DNA from: Leptodesmis sichuanensis A121
Lineage (GTDB): Bacteria > Cyanobacteriota > Cyanobacteriia > Leptolyngbyales > Leptolyngbyaceae
NCBI RefSeq assembly: GCF_021379005.1
Contig: NZ_CP075171.1
Coordinates: 4,898,001 to 4,962,000, forward strand
DNA: 64,000 nt
Reading direction: 5' to 3'
Shown: positions 53,545 to 63,327 of the stretch, piece after piece
Layout of the letters: each line of letters begins with the position of its first letter
Numbering within the stretch: position 1 is the first letter of the stretch
Program-made: the position numbers and the translations under genes
Notes under the pieces: generated by a model
The model's database searches: none
The model's input: the letters and a program-made list of their open reading frames with translations, nothing else
Told to the model about the DNA's origin: nothing

Positions 53545-54840
53545 ATGAATATTGTTGTGGTGGGGTTAAGCCATAAAACTGCTCCTGTAGAGGTGCGTGA
53601 GAAGTTGAGCATTCCAGAGCCTGTGTGTGATAAGGCGATCGCTCAACTCTGTAGCTATCCCAACATTCAAGAAGTTGCCATTTTAAGTACCTGCAACCGT
53701 TTAGAAATCTATGTGGTTGCAAATGAAACAGAAAATGGAGTGCGCGAAGTCACTCAGTTTCTTGCTGACCATAGCAAACTGCCTGTGTCTTCTCTGCGGC
53801 CTTACCTGTTTGTGTTGTTGCATCAGGATGCGGTGATGCATTTGATGCGGGTCGCGGCTGGACTGGACAGCCTGGTATTGGGTGAGGGGCAGATTCTGGC
53901 TCAGGTGAAGCAGTGCCATAAGTTGGGGCAGGAGCATAAAGGCATTGGCCGTACCCTGAATCAATTGTTCAAACAGGCGATTACGGCTGGAAAACGAGTC
54001 CGTACCGAAACCAGCATCGGCACTGGAGCCGTTTCCATCAGTTCTGCGGCGGTGGAAATGGCGCAAATGAAGGTGCAAAACCTGGCCGCCTGCCGGGTGG
54101 CGATTATCGGGGCGGGGAAAATGTCCCGTCTGCTGGTGCAGCACCTGGCTTCTAAAGGAGCAGCCAATATTGCCATCCTCAATCGCTCGGTGGAACGCGC
54201 TCAGGAACTGGCGAAGCAATTCCCAGACGTGCAACTGCACTTGCATCCGATCGCGGAAATGATGAACATCATCATGCATTCGGATCTGGTGTTTACCAGC
54301 ACAGCGGCAACTGAACCCTTGCTCGATCGCGCCAAACTTGAACCCGTTCTGCATCCCGGCCATCATCTGATGCTGTTTGATATTGCAGTTCCCCGGAATG
54401 TCCACTCTGATGTGAATGACTTACCCCACGTTCAGGCATTTAATGTGGACGACCTGAAAGCAGTAGTAGCCCAAAACCATGAAGCCCGTCGGCAAATGGC
54501 TATGGAAGCCGAAGTATTACTAGATGAGGAAGTGGAATCCTTTGAAGCCTGGTGGCGATCGCTGGAAACGGTTTCTACAATCAGCAGCCTGCGCGATAAG
54601 GTAGAAACGATTCGCGTGCAAGAACTGGAAAAAGCTCTCTCCCGCCTGGGTACGGAATTCGCCGACAAGCATCAGGAAGTGATCGAAGCCCTGACTCGCG
54701 GCATTGTCAATAAAATCCTGCACGATCCAATGGTACAACTACGTGCCCAGCAGGATATTGAAGCCCGTCGTCAGGCGATGCAAACTCTCAGTATCTTGTT
54801 TAACCTGGAAGCGGCGACAGCTAAAAAGCAATTCGGCTAA
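53545..54840 (+). CDS. hemA: Glutamyl-tRNA reductase
   Basis: A 431-residue enzyme that reduces glutamyl-tRNA to glutamate-1-semialdehyde, the first committed step of tetrapyrrole synthesis. The catalytic cysteine is in [26 protein letters not shown], the [18 protein letters not shown] segment and the NADPH-binding [20 protein letters not shown] are intact. A C-terminal dimerisation helix follows. Length is typical. A good stem-loop terminator follows the stop. Confidence 0.96.
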   Translation: MNIVVVGLSHKTAPVEVREKLSIPEPVCDKAIAQLCSYPNIQEVAILSTCNRLEIYVVANETENGVREVTQFLADHSKLPVSSLRPYLFVLLHQDAVMHLMRVAAGLDSLVLGEGQILAQVKQCHKLGQEHKGIGRTLNQLFKQAITAGKRVRTETSIGTGAVSISSAAVEMAQMKVQNLAACRVAIIGAGKMSRLLVQHLASKGAANIAILNRSVERAQELAKQFPDVQLHLHPIAEMMNIIMHSDLVFTSTAATEPLLDRAKLEPVLHPGHHLMLFDIAVPRNVHSDVNDLPHVQAFNVDDLKAVVAQNHEARRQMAMEAEVLLDEEVESFEAWWRSLETVSTISSLRDKVETIRVQELEKALSRLGTEFADKHQEVIEALTRGIVNKILHDPMVQLRAQQDIEARRQAMQTLSILFNLEAATAKKQFG

Positions 54841-54867
54841 TTCTGACTAATTCTCTTTCTTGGCGAG

Positions 54868-54899
54868 ACCTCGGAGTTTTTCACAACCTTCGAGGTTTT
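54868..54899 (+). terminator. Rho-independent terminator after hemA
   Basis: ACCTCGGAG (54868-54876) pairs with CTTCGAGGT (54888-54896), eight of nine bases, with an 11-base loop, followed by TTTTG. It lies 28 bp after the hemA stop. Confidence 0.7.
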
Positions 54900-54973
54900 G
54901 TCTCATCTTGGGAACCATAGATAGAAACGGTGCCAATGTACTGGCTTATTGTTTGATGCCGAATCATTAGACC

Positions 54974-55173
54974 CTGATTGACTGACAAAAGTTCCGAAAG
55001 GCTCATGTCTCTGTTGTCAACCCGCCCTAAAATAAATTTTGGGCTAACAGCGCAAGTCCATGCAAATGGACTGAAACTCTTGTCCAGTCATCTTTAGATG
55101 ACTTTGGCGATGAGACAGGAAATTGATTTCCTGGTGATGCAGCGGGTGTTCAGGAGATTTGTCAGTCAACCAG
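54974..55173. mobile_element. 200-bp MITE-like element, copy 2
   Basis: The same 200 bp and the same 16-bp terminal inverted repeats as copy 1, CTGATTGACTGACAAA and TTTGTCAGTCAACCAG. Five differences are seen across 200 positions. No matching direct repeat is found in the flanks (CATTAGACC left, GTGTTTTAC right), so the duplication has been lost or the copy moved by another route. Confidence 0.82.
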
Positions 55174-55272
55174 GTGTTTTACCCAACCTACTTCGACTGA
55201 TGGTCTGTTGGGGCCAGAGGATGCTTTCGAGTCGGCTCAGGTACGTAACGAGGAAGCGGTTAAACGCCACCC

Positions 55273-56004
55273 TCATTCTCCCTGTGCGATTTCGTCCCAC
55301 AGGCTGGTAAATTGCCTCAGGCTTAGAAAATCCCCATTGCCTAAAATCAAATGATCCAGGAGGGGTATGCCCAGAAACTGGGCACCAGAGAGGAGTTGGC
55401 GCGTTAAGTTGATATCTTCGGGACTGGGTTCCAGGTTGCCGGAGGGATGATTGTGAGCCACGATCAGACGAGTTGCTCCCTGCTTGAGCACCTCCCGGAA
55501 AATGTCACGGGGATGGGCCAGGGTTTCGGTGGCAGTGCCGATCGTGATCACGCGGGTTCCCAGCAATCGATGTTTGACATCCAGCAGCAACACGGCAAAT
55601 CGTTCCTGGGGTTGCCACATCAAATCTTGACTCAGGGCCGCAGCAGCGACGGCTGGATCATCGATCACACTCTTGTCGGCAGGACGGGATTGAAAGGCTC
55701 GTTTACCCAGTTCGATCGCTGCCACGATCGTTGTCGCTTTCGCTGGCCCGATCCCTGGAATTCGGGTTAGTTCTCCCACCCCAACATCCCGCAAGGCCGA
55801 GAGGGGATCTTGCTGCCCTTTTCCCAGTTCTTGCAGCAAGTATTGACCCAGACCCACGGCTGACAGTTTTCCTGGCCCCTGACCTGTTCCCAGCAAAATC
55901 GCAATTAATTCTGCAGTAGCCAGACTGCGCGGCCCATGCGTGATCAATCGTTCTCGCGGTCGTTCACTGACGGGCATATCCGCCACTTTCAGGCTGTAGG
56001 TCAT
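55273..56004 (-). CDS. radC: RadC-like JAB/MPN-domain protein
   Basis: A 243-residue protein. The N-terminal part has a helix-hairpin-helix DNA-binding motif ([20 protein letters not shown]). The C-terminal JAMM domain has the metal motif [17 protein letters not shown] with His, His and Asp, and a Glu upstream. RadC family members have been linked to DNA repair historically, though their true role is unsettled. The ATG at 56004 gives full length. The gene is divergent from none and stands alone between the MITE and the malic enzyme. Confidence 0.9.
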   Translation of the reverse strand: MTYSLKVADMPVSERPRERLITHGPRSLATAELIAILLGTGQGPGKLSAVGLGQYLLQELGKGQQDPLSALRDVGVGELTRIPGIGPAKATTIVAAIELGKRAFQSRPADKSVIDDPAVAAAALSQDLMWQPQERFAVLLLDVKHRLLGTRVITIGTATETLAHPRDIFREVLKQGATRLIVAHNHPSGNLEPSPEDINLTRQLLSGAQFLGIPLLDHLILGNGDFLSLRQFTSLWDEIAQGE

Positions 56005-56285
56005 GGATGCACCTGGCTGGTTGAAGGGGAAATGGTTTTAGTTCAGTTATTCCCATCCAACGGTCATTTGTCACTGGTCATTGGTGATTGATTGGCTCGC
56101 GGTGTGTGGCTGATGACCCGTGCTAGGGGAGCAAGTAAATAGGATGGGCAAAGTCTGGCGTGCCCATTCTGCGGATTAGCCAGAATGATGAGAGGGGCAC
56201 GGTGCCTCCCTTTGCTCATCCTATGTTGTTTCTAGTTTGCTGAGAATTGAAAGCTTTGCACGCGCCTCGTGCCTCGTGCCAACTA
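56005..56285. other. Gene-free region with short repeats
   Basis: About 280 bp upstream of radC's minus-strand start and downstream of the malic enzyme gene. It has GTCATTTGTCACTGGTCATT repeats near 56060 and a GCACGAGG-type unit close to 56260. A CTGGCGTGCCCATTCTG stretch (near 56150) is unremarkable. Confidence 0.45.
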
Positions 56286-57677
56286 TCAAGCCTGTGCCAC
56301 CCCATCCTGACGGGCCGCACGTTGGACAGCAGCGGAAACGGCAGTCGCGACTCGATCGTCAAACACGGAAGGCACAATATGTTCTGGATTCAGATCGGCG
56401 GGTTTGATCAAAGAGGCGATCGCCTGCGCCGCTTCCAGATACATATTGGTGGTGAAGGTCTGGGCACGGCAATCCAGGGCACCCCGGAAGAGGCCAGGAA
56501 AGGCGAGTACATTGTTGATCTGGTTGGGATAGTCGCTGCGTCCGGTTGCCATAATGGCCACCTCTTCACTGACCAGTTCCGGTTGAATTTCGGGAATTGG
56601 ATTCGCCATGGCAAACACAATCCGATCGTCTGCCATCGATCGCACCATTTCCGGGGTCACGACTCCGGGAACACTGACCCCCAGAAACACATCCGCGCCC
56701 TGCATCGCATCCGCCAGTGTACCCGCCATCTCGATGGCAAATTCCCGCTTCTGGTCTGTCAGATCCGATCGCTGTAGGGATAAAATGCCTCTGGAGTCAC
56801 AGATACAGATGTGTTGCGCACCTGCTTTTTGCAATAACCGGGCGATCGCAATGCCTGCCGCGCCTGCTCCGTTAATCACAATTCGCACCTCTGCCATGGC
56901 CTTCTTCACCAGTTTGAGGGCATTGATCAACGCGGCCAGACTGACGATCGCCGTCCCATGTTGATCATCGTGAAAGATAGGAATGTTCAACTCTCGCTGC
57001 AACCGAACTTCAATTTCAAAACAACGGGGAGCGGCAATATCCTCCAGGTTGACTCCGCCAAAGACAGGAGCAATGCGCTTCACAGTTTCCACAATTTCGT
57101 CTGTGTCCTGAGTGGCCAGACAAATAGGAAACGCATCTACTCCGGCAAACTCCTTAAACAGCATCGCTTTTCCTTCCATCACAGGCAGTGCCGCTTCTGG
57201 CCCCAAATTGCCCAGCCCTAAAACCGCACTACCATCGGTGACGATCGCCACCATGTTTTGCTTAATCGTCAGGTTATAGACTTCTTCGGGATTTTCGGCG
57301 ATCGCCGTGCAAATACGGCCTACGCCAGGGGTATACGCCATTGCCAGGTCATCCTGTCCCCGCAAAGGAATGCGGCTCTGAACACAGATCTTCCCACCCC
57401 GGTGGAGATTAAAGGTGCGGTCATAGACATTAATCACCTTAGTTTCCGGCAACGCTTTCACCGCCTCGACGATCGTTTCCGCATGTTCGGTACTGGCGCA
57501 GTCGATAGTAATGTCCCGAATGGAAATCTGACGAGTTTGCTCAATCAGATCAATCTGCCCCATGCTTCCACCCAGGGTAGAAATTGTTTTGGTGACATTC
57601 GCCAGCATTCCTGGACGATTGGGAAACTGAAAGCGAATGGTTAGGCTAAAACTGGAATTGGGTGTCAGATCTGTCAT
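56286..57677 (-). CDS. Malic enzyme with N-terminal ACT domain
   Basis: A 463-residue NAD(P)-dependent malate decarboxylase. Residues ~8-85 form an ACT regulatory domain (SLTIRFQFPNRPGMLANVTK). The malic domain has DLAMAYTPGVGRICTAIAEN, GLGNLGPEAALPVMEGKAML and IFHDDQHGTAIVSLAALINA, and the NAD-binding domain has IVINGAGAAGIAIARLLQ. It makes pyruvate and CO2 and so links the TCA branch to pyruvate. The ATG at 57677 is chosen; the frame upstream of it is repeat-derived. The NAD versus NADP preference is not clear. Confidence 0.9.
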   Translation of the reverse strand: MTDLTPNSSFSLTIRFQFPNRPGMLANVTKTISTLGGSMGQIDLIEQTRQISIRDITIDCASTEHAETIVEAVKALPETKVINVYDRTFNLHRGGKICVQSRIPLRGQDDLAMAYTPGVGRICTAIAENPEEVYNLTIKQNMVAIVTDGSAVLGLGNLGPEAALPVMEGKAMLFKEFAGVDAFPICLATQDTDEIVETVKRIAPVFGGVNLEDIAAPRCFEIEVRLQRELNIPIFHDDQHGTAIVSLAALINALKLVKKAMAEVRIVINGAGAAGIAIARLLQKAGAQHICICDSRGILSLQRSDLTDQKREFAIEMAGTLADAMQGADVFLGVSVPGVVTPEMVRSMADDRIVFAMANPIPEIQPELVSEEVAIMATGRSDYPNQINNVLAFPGLFRGALDCRAQTFTTNMYLEAAQAIASLIKPADLNPEHIVPSVFDDRVATAVSAAVQRAARQDGVAQA

Positions 57678-58001
57678 GGCGTTGAAATGTTGGATGTTGG
57701 ATGTTGGATGTTGGTGAATGCTGTATCGGTTTGAGTTACGCAAGAACCGGGCATTCTGGAGTCTGGCATGGAACCCCATCTGAAGTTGCTGGAATAGTTG
57801 AACGATCGCTCAACCTACCAGCAAAACAGGTGACATCTATAGTCTGAAGTCTGAACTTGACTCAACTCGTTGGTCGCTCCTTAGGGTAAGAGAAGATGAG
57901 ACTTGCAATTGTACCAAGTCACACGGATCGCTTCACGAGAGTGCCCCTACCCCCAATCTAAAGCCCCCAATCCCCAATCCCCACCCCCGAATTTTGAATC
58001 T
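57678..58001. other. Gene-free divergent region with heptad repeats
   Basis: About 320 bp. Next to the malic enzyme start are TTGGATGTTGGATGTTGG units (57690-57712), and next to the SRPBCC gene are CCCCAATCCCCAATCCCC units (57945-57990). Between them lies AT-rich DNA that should contain the two promoters. Confidence 0.5.
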
Positions 58002-58439
58002 ATGCCAAGTCTTTATACCGAAATCGAAATCTATGCCCCCCGCTCAAAGGTCTGGCGAGTACTGGTGCATAAAGAAAAATGGGTCTACTGGAATACCTTT
58101 CTGTACGACTGTGCGCCGGAACGTAAGTTTGCAGAAGGACAGGAAGTGTTTTTGTCGTTACGGCGTGTTCCTGGAGAAGACGAAACCGAGTTTCAGCCCC
58201 GGATTACCCTACTGCAGCCGCCCGTTTGTTTGAAATGGGTGTCTGGAATTCCCGGCTTTGTCAGCGAGCAAGTGTTTGAGTTGCAGGATATGGGGCGCGA
58301 TCGCACTAAATATATTCACCAGGAGTATTTTTCGGGAGCGCTGACCCGCTTGTTGCTACCCTTTATCCGAGCTGAGGAACAACAGGGTATTCGACGCATG
58401 GCCTGGGAATTGAAGCAATTTGTCGAGAACCTCAGGTAG
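58002..58439 (+). CDS. SRPBCC-family protein
   Basis: A 145-residue START-like protein. It starts SLYTEIEIYAPRSKVWRVLV, has the pocket-lining strands PRITLLQPPVCLKWVSGIPG and FVSEQVFELQDMGRDRTKYI, and ends with a long helix (GIRRMAWELKQFVENL). The fold binds hydrophobic ligands; the ligand is unknown. The ATG at 58002 is chosen because the open frame upstream consists of C-rich repeats. The TAG stop lies inside a small palindrome. Confidence 0.75.
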   Translation: MPSLYTEIEIYAPRSKVWRVLVHKEKWVYWNTFLYDCAPERKFAEGQEVFLSLRRVPGEDETEFQPRITLLQPPVCLKWVSGIPGFVSEQVFELQDMGRDRTKYIHQEYFSGALTRLLLPFIRAEEQQGIRRMAWELKQFVENLR

Positions 58440-58459
58440 AAACGTTCGAACGTCTCCAC
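58436..58459. repeat. GTAGAAACGTTCGAACGTCTCCAC palindrome
   Basis: The core AACGTTCGAACGT is near-palindromic, extended by GTAGA and CTCCAC, and it overlaps the stop codon of the SRPBCC gene. It resembles the palindrome after ndhF3 (19876-19904), so both may belong to one family placed at stop codons. Confidence 0.45.
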
Positions 58460-58739
58460 CAGGTATAGGAAGATGCTACCCGGCACCTCTAACCCGGATC
58501 CATAAATGAGGCGATCGTAGTATTTTGAACTTTATAGTTCTATAAAAAACGTTGACATTTGTTTTTTGTTATAGCTAAAAAATAAGTTTTATGTAAAGTT
58601 AAACCAAGTCCAGCTAGAGAACAGGAGTTTTCTCATAAAAAAAACTACGGTTCTGGACTTGGACAAGGTTTATTTCCGCTAAGCCACCTCGCCATGATCC
58701 CATCAATACGGGGATGGCTGTTTCCGTTGCTATGAAGAA
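58440..58739. other. Gene-free region with hairpin copy F
   Basis: About 300 bp before the histidine kinase. An A/T-rich segment (58535-58595) is followed by repeat copy F and the kinase leader. Promoter elements are not clear. Confidence 0.4.
58599..58672 (+). repeat. Dispersed ~73-bp hairpin repeat, copy F
   Basis: It begins TTAAACCAAGTCCAGCTAGA and ends TTCTGGACTTGGACAAGGTT plus TA. It is the best-conserved copy: outer arms TTAAACC/GGTTTA, AGTCCAG/CTGGACT, and inner GGAGTTTTC with an A-rich partner. Its GACAAGG end points to the kinase gene, 67 bp away. Confidence 0.8.
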
Positions 58740-60377
58740 ATGGCCATGACGCAGCAGCGCACTGTTTTGATCATTGATGACAGTCCAGAAGATCGGGAAG
58801 CCTATCGGCGTTATTTGCTGCGTGACCAGACCCACCACTACATCATCCTGGAAGAAGAATCAGCAGAAGCAGGCCTGGCTCAGTGTCAGAAATTGCATCC
58901 AGACAGTGTATTGTTGGATTTTCGGTTGCCTGACCTGGATGGGCTGGAATTTTTGGAGGAACTGAGCCATCAAGCAGGAGATCAGGCTCCTCCCGTGATT
59001 ATGCTGACTGGCCAGGGAGATGAGGCGATCGCGGTGCGGGCCATGAAACTGGGTGCCCAAGACTACCTGATCAAAGGCCGTACCAGTGCCAGTGATTTGC
59101 TATTTACCCTGAATAATGTCATTGAGAACGCTCAGTTACGCCGGGAGTTGCAGCAGCGCAAAGCAGAGTTACAGGAAAGTCAGCAATTCATCCAGAAGAT
59201 CGTCGATACAACTCCTGGCATCGTTTATGTCTATGACCTGAAGGAACAGTGCTGTGTTTATATCAATCGCGGGATTACTGACGTTCTGGGCTATACTGCT
59301 GACCAGATCTCAGAGATGGGAGCTACAGTTCTGAAACAACTCATGCATCCAGAGGATCTGCAACGAGTCCCTGAACACTTGCAGCAGTTTGATCTCCTTG
59401 CGGATGGCAAAACCCTGGAGTTTGAGTACCGTATGCATGACGCTCAGGGAAACTGGCACTGGCTCTGGAGTCAGGAGGCTGTGTTTAAGCGAAATGCCAG
59501 CGGTGCTATCCAACAGATCCTGGGAATTGCCATTGATGTTACAGAACGCAAGCAAGCCGAGGCCGATCGCGATCGCCTGCTGGAACGGGAAAAGGCTGCC
59601 CGCGCTGAAGCAGAGGCTGCAAATCGGGCTAAGGATGAGTTTGTGGCAATGGTCACGCATGATTTACGCGCTCCCCTCAACGCAATTCAGGGCTGGACGC
59701 AACTGCTGCGGAGTGGCAAATTGGATGCAGCGGCCAGAATCCAGGCCTTAGAAACCATTGAGCGCAGTACCCGCAATCAGGCCAGACTGATCGAAGATTT
59801 ACTGGATATTTCGCGCATGATCCAGGGGCGGTTGGAACTGGAACCGGGCTGGATCGATTTAACAGCCGTTGTCAAAGCGGCGATTGCTGCTGCCTTTCCC
59901 GCCGCCAACACCAAACAGATTGCGATCGCCCCAGTTTTAGACAATTCCAGCCTCACCCTGCGTGGAGATGCCAACCGCCTCCAGCAAGTGTTAGGCAACC
60001 TGCTCTCTAACGCCATTAAGTTCACGCCGGAAGGAGGACGGGTGGACGTGAGATTGGCAAAACTAGGGAATCGGGAATTGGAAGTAAGGAGCAGGGAAAC
60101 TGACGGGAGGATGGGAGGCAGCTATGCCCAAATTACCGTGACTGATACAGGCTGTGGCATTCCGCCGGAATTACTACCCTATGTCTTTGATCGCTACCGA
60201 CAGGCCCAGGGACTGGCGCGACAGGGAGGATTAGGGCTGGGACTGGCGATCGCACGTCATATTGTGGAGTTGCATGGTGGCACCATTCAAGCCAGTAGCC
60301 CCGGTGAAGATCAGGGAGCCACCTTCACGATTCAATTACCACTTACCGCTATAACTCCAGAGGATACGGTAGAGTAA
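58740..60377 (+). CDS. Hybrid response regulator-PAS-histidine kinase
   Basis: A 545-residue cytosolic signalling protein. An N-terminal receiver domain (residues 8-125) has phospho-acceptor D60 ([12 protein letters not shown]) and LIKGR. A PAS domain spans ~145-270. The HisKA motif is [18 protein letters not shown] with His307, and the ATPase domain has [24 protein letters not shown] and [18 protein letters not shown]. Residues ~441-461 ([18 protein letters not shown]) are an insert between core strands, encoded by G-rich repeats. The 3' end overlaps the convergent response regulator by 29 bp. The signal is unknown. Confidence 0.88.
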   Translation: MAMTQQRTVLIIDDSPEDREAYRRYLLRDQTHHYIILEEESAEAGLAQCQKLHPDSVLLDFRLPDLDGLEFLEELSHQAGDQAPPVIMLTGQGDEAIAVRAMKLGAQDYLIKGRTSASDLLFTLNNVIENAQLRRELQQRKAELQESQQFIQKIVDTTPGIVYVYDLKEQCCVYINRGITDVLGYTADQISEMGATVLKQLMHPEDLQRVPEHLQQFDLLADGKTLEFEYRMHDAQGNWHWLWSQEAVFKRNASGAIQQILGIAIDVTERKQAEADRDRLLEREKAARAEAEAANRAKDEFVAMVTHDLRAPLNAIQGWTQLLRSGKLDAAARIQALETIERSTRNQARLIEDLLDISRMIQGRLELEPGWIDLTAVVKAAIAAAFPAANTKQIAIAPVLDNSSLTLRGDANRLQQVLGNLLSNAIKFTPEGGRVDVRLAKLGNRELEVRSRETDGRMGGSYAQITVTDTGCGIPPELLPYVFDRYRQAQGLARQGGLGLGLAIARHIVELHGGTIQASSPGEDQGATFTIQLPLTAITPEDTVE

Positions 60378-60807
60378 TCGCTTCAAACCAATACTCCACA
60401 ATCAGTTGAATGGTTCGAGTCAATTTTTGAATATCAATGGGTTTGATAATATATCCATTCACTCCTTGCTCGTAACAGGTTTCAATGTCTCTGGGGTTGG
60501 ACGAAGTGGTAAATACAACAATGGGAATCGTTTTTAAGTCTTCATGCTGTTTCACTTCTCCCAGCACTTCCCGGCCATCCGTTCCTGGCAAATTCAAATC
60601 CAGCAAAATCAACGACGGACGGGGCACCAGGTCTGGCTCTGCATACACTCCGGTGCGATACAAAAAATCCAGAGCCTGATCGCCATCACCACAGCGATAG
60701 ATGGGATAGGTGAACGATAGGCGTCGAACAATCCGTTCAAAGGCTGCAAAATCCTCATCGCTATCTTCAACAACTAACAGGGTGTGAGTCGGATGAGCAG
60801 GGGTCAC
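60349..60807 (-). CDS. Rcp1-like response regulator
   Basis: A 152-residue single-domain receiver: [20 protein letters not shown], phospho-acceptor in [20 protein letters not shown], Thr/Ser switch [19 protein letters not shown] and Lys in [11 protein letters not shown]. This fits the Rcp1 type that takes phosphate from cyanobacterial phytochromes. The GTG at 60807 is chosen; it begins 4 bp after the phytochrome stop (60812), so the two are translationally linked. The 3' end overlaps the kinase gene on the other strand. Confidence 0.85.
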   Translation of the reverse strand: MTPAHPTHTLLVVEDSDEDFAAFERIVRRLSFTYPIYRCGDGDQALDFLYRTGVYAEPDLVPRPSLILLDLNLPGTDGREVLGEVKQHEDLKTIPIVVFTTSSNPRDIETCYEQGVNGYIIKPIDIQKLTRTIQLIVEYWFEAITLPYPLEL

Positions 60808-60811
60808 TGGC

Positions 60812-63163
60812 TTAACTCTGCAAGGTGAAATAAAACGTACTACCTTCACCATACGTCGATTCCACCCAAATTCTACCCCCATGACGTTCAACAATTTTTT
60901 TCGCGATCGTTAATCCGGCTCCTGTGCCTCCCCCATACTGGCTTGGCCCATGCAACCGCTTGAAGATGCGGAAGATGTTATCCAGATGGCGATCGCGAAT
61001 GCCAATGCCGTTATCGCGAATGTAGAAAATGGGAGTGGGGGGTGGGGAAGGTGAGGGAGATGGGGAAGATGAGGAAGTTCCTCCTCCGTCTTCCCTATCC
61101 TCCTTACCTCTCTTATCCCTATTCCCAACTCCCAACTCCCTACTTCCCTCTAAAAACCCAATCTCCACCCACTTTTCAGCTTTGTTGTTGTACTTCATGG
61201 CGTTGCTGAGCAGGTTGGTAAACAGTTCTGCAACCTGAATGCGATCGCAGAGAACAGTAGGCAGGGGACGGGGAATGCGAATTTTGACCTCAGGTTCCTT
61301 ACTGATGCTCAATACATCTAAAACATTTTTCACAACTGTATTCAGATCTACCCGTTGCAAATTCAGCTCTACTCGTCCTAAGCGAGAGAAATGTAACAAC
61401 GAGTTAATCAAATCCTCCATGCGCTGAGTCAGACGCACCAGGGTTTGCAACTTGGAGACACCATCCTCGCTTAAAACATGGCCATAATCCTCAATTAAGA
61501 AATTGGCATAGTTGTGAATTCCCCGCAGAGGTTCTTTCAAGTCATGGGAGGCCACGTAGGCAAAGGCATCCAATTCGGTGTTACTGCGTTCCAGTTCAAT
61601 ATTGATCCGGGCTAATTCATCCGCGTGCCGCAACACGATTCCCACAATGGCACTGCTCAATTCCTGGACGGCTTCAATTTCACAAGCTTTCCAGGGCAGG
61701 GATTTACCGCGGACAGTTTCCTGCCAGAGCGCAAAGGATTGACGCGGAGTCAGTCGCTTTTCACCATTCTCTAAAATTTCTACAGGTTGATTAGGATTTC
61801 CACCCCAATTCACGGTTTGCAGCACTTCGGGTCGAAACCACAGGATGTAATTCCGGTTGGTCCTCGAAATGGTTAAGGCGATCAAGCCACTGGCAATGGA
61901 GCGGTAGCTCTCGGCTTCCTGACACAGACTGGGCAAGGCATCGGTGTAAAAAAGATTGTCTTCAGTATGGCTCTCCAGCCACTCCAGTAAGCGGTTTAAA
62001 GCATTTGGGCCAGGAGTATTACCCAATGTGGTAAATTCCCCATTCCAGTAAATTGCAGCCCCCTGAGCACTCACCAGGTCCAGTAGTTGCAAGTCTGGGC
62101 TGATTAAACAGTTGATTAATGAATGCTGGTTCTGTTGCGGAATCGTTTCCAAAAATTTGGCCTGGATGGACTTTAATTTCATTTTGTAATCCAGGTCTTC
62201 GTTCGCTTCTTTAGCGATCAGTTCCATCGACATGACCTGGCCCAAAAATTCGCAGGCAATCCGCACCGCATAAGGAATGAATTTAGGTGTGCCATGGTGG
62301 CAGGCGATCAATCCCCACAGTCGCCCCTGTTTGATCAAGGAGATAGACATGGACGCGGCTACTGCCATATTTTGCAGGTACTCAATGTGGCAGGGAGAAA
62401 CACTTCTGAGGACTGCAAGGCTGAGATCCGTGGGCCGATCGCTGAGGGGATTTAAAACTGGGATCAGGGGTACGGGTTGGTAATGCACATCGGGAATCAG
62501 CCGCAACCCGTTGAGGGTGTAAAGTTGTCTGGCGGAGTTGGGAATATCGATCGCTGGGTAGTGTAGCCCCAGGTAAGGGATCAGAGCGTCTTGCCTGGCT
62601 TCCGCAATCACCTGGCCTGCCCCGCTGTCATCAAACTGATAAACCATCACGCGATCGCATCCGGTTAGCTGACGAATTTCCTGCACAATCACCTGGCCCA
62701 GTTGTTCCAGAGTCATTGCACTTTGCATCCGGTTAAGTGCCCCTTTCACCAGATGATAGAATCCAAAGACATCTGTTTCCTCCTCAGGTTGGGCAGGTTC
62801 CAGTTCCAGAATCAACCCCGCCTCAGTCTGATGAATCATGCCATCCATGCGCTGCGCTTGTTGGGTATGCGGAATCATCAGGTGCAATGGGTTGATCGAG
62901 TTAAAGTCACCATCCAGACAGGCACTGAACATTTCAACCTGGGCTGCTCCCAACAGGTCATTCAAGGGAGTATTGAGTAATTCTTCGGGTTCTCTGCCTA
63001 AAAGTGCGGCGGTGTTAGCACTAACCTGGACGATGGTGAGATCAGCTTCCCTGATCAGCAGCAGGACACCGTGGGGTTGGATGGCTCCTGGAATATGGAT
63101 GGGTTCGCGATCGCCAGGAGGTAAATCAAGCGTGGCCATGCGATCCCTTGCAATTGAGTTCAT
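60812..63163 (-). CDS. Cph1-type phytochrome histidine kinase
   Basis: A 783-residue red/far-red photoreceptor. The order is PAS (about 20-125), GAF (about 145-310), PHY (about 325-510), HisKA (H540, [18 protein letters not shown]) and ATPase. The bilin-binding Cys258-His259 lies in [14 protein letters not shown], matching C259-H260 of Cph1, so phycocyanobilin is the expected chromophore. No N-terminal BphP-type cysteine is present (DREPIHIPG). PAIDIP (H201-P208) and the PHY tongue WFRPE/PRQSF are intact. An insert of ~38 residues (about 673-711, Gly/Ser/Pro-rich) sits in the ATPase domain. An Rcp1-like gene follows. Confidence 0.93.
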   Translation of the reverse strand: MNSIARDRMATLDLPPGDREPIHIPGAIQPHGVLLLIREADLTIVQVSANTAALLGREPEELLNTPLNDLLGAAQVEMFSACLDGDFNSINPLHLMIPHTQQAQRMDGMIHQTEAGLILELEPAQPEEETDVFGFYHLVKGALNRMQSAMTLEQLGQVIVQEIRQLTGCDRVMVYQFDDSGAGQVIAEARQDALIPYLGLHYPAIDIPNSARQLYTLNGLRLIPDVHYQPVPLIPVLNPLSDRPTDLSLAVLRSVSPCHIEYLQNMAVAASMSISLIKQGRLWGLIACHHGTPKFIPYAVRIACEFLGQVMSMELIAKEANEDLDYKMKLKSIQAKFLETIPQQNQHSLINCLISPDLQLLDLVSAQGAAIYWNGEFTTLGNTPGPNALNRLLEWLESHTEDNLFYTDALPSLCQEAESYRSIASGLIALTISRTNRNYILWFRPEVLQTVNWGGNPNQPVEILENGEKRLTPRQSFALWQETVRGKSLPWKACEIEAVQELSSAIVGIVLRHADELARINIELERSNTELDAFAYVASHDLKEPLRGIHNYANFLIEDYGHVLSEDGVSKLQTLVRLTQRMEDLINSLLHFSRLGRVELNLQRVDLNTVVKNVLDVLSISKEPEVKIRIPRPLPTVLCDRIQVAELFTNLLSNAMKYNNKAEKWVEIGFLEGSRELGVGNRDKRGKEDREDGGGTSSSSPSPSPSPPPTPIFYIRDNGIGIRDRHLDNIFRIFKRLHGPSQYGGGTGAGLTIAKKIVERHGGRIWVESTYGEGSTFYFTLQS

Positions 63164-63327
63164 AATGACTGGAGGCGGGGCATTTTAACATCATTCTAAA
63201 TCAGACAACCTCCGCAAAAACCAGGAAGGTTTTCAGCCAAAGGCTCTTTATGATGAGTTTGGAGGATTTTTACCCTTCCATTCCTGGTTATCGTAAACTC
63301 TCATCTTCTAGTTAGGCAGCAGGCAGT

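Larger units (their letters stand above)
54841..55272. other. hemA-radC gap with terminator and MITE copy 2
   Basis: About 430 bp. It holds the hemA terminator, the second 200-bp element, and ~100 bp (55174-55272) without recognised features. A short frame from 55098 begins inside the element and is not considered a gene. Confidence 0.5.

Noticed and set aside
51439-55173. Possible CRISPR-like or HEARO-type RNA in the 200-bp repeats
   Set aside because: Only two copies, far apart, with inverted ends and a target duplication; no regular spacers and no associated nuclease gene.
55098-55310. Frame beginning in MITE copy 2
   Set aside because: It starts inside the mobile element and runs into the end of radC on the opposite strand; no domain.
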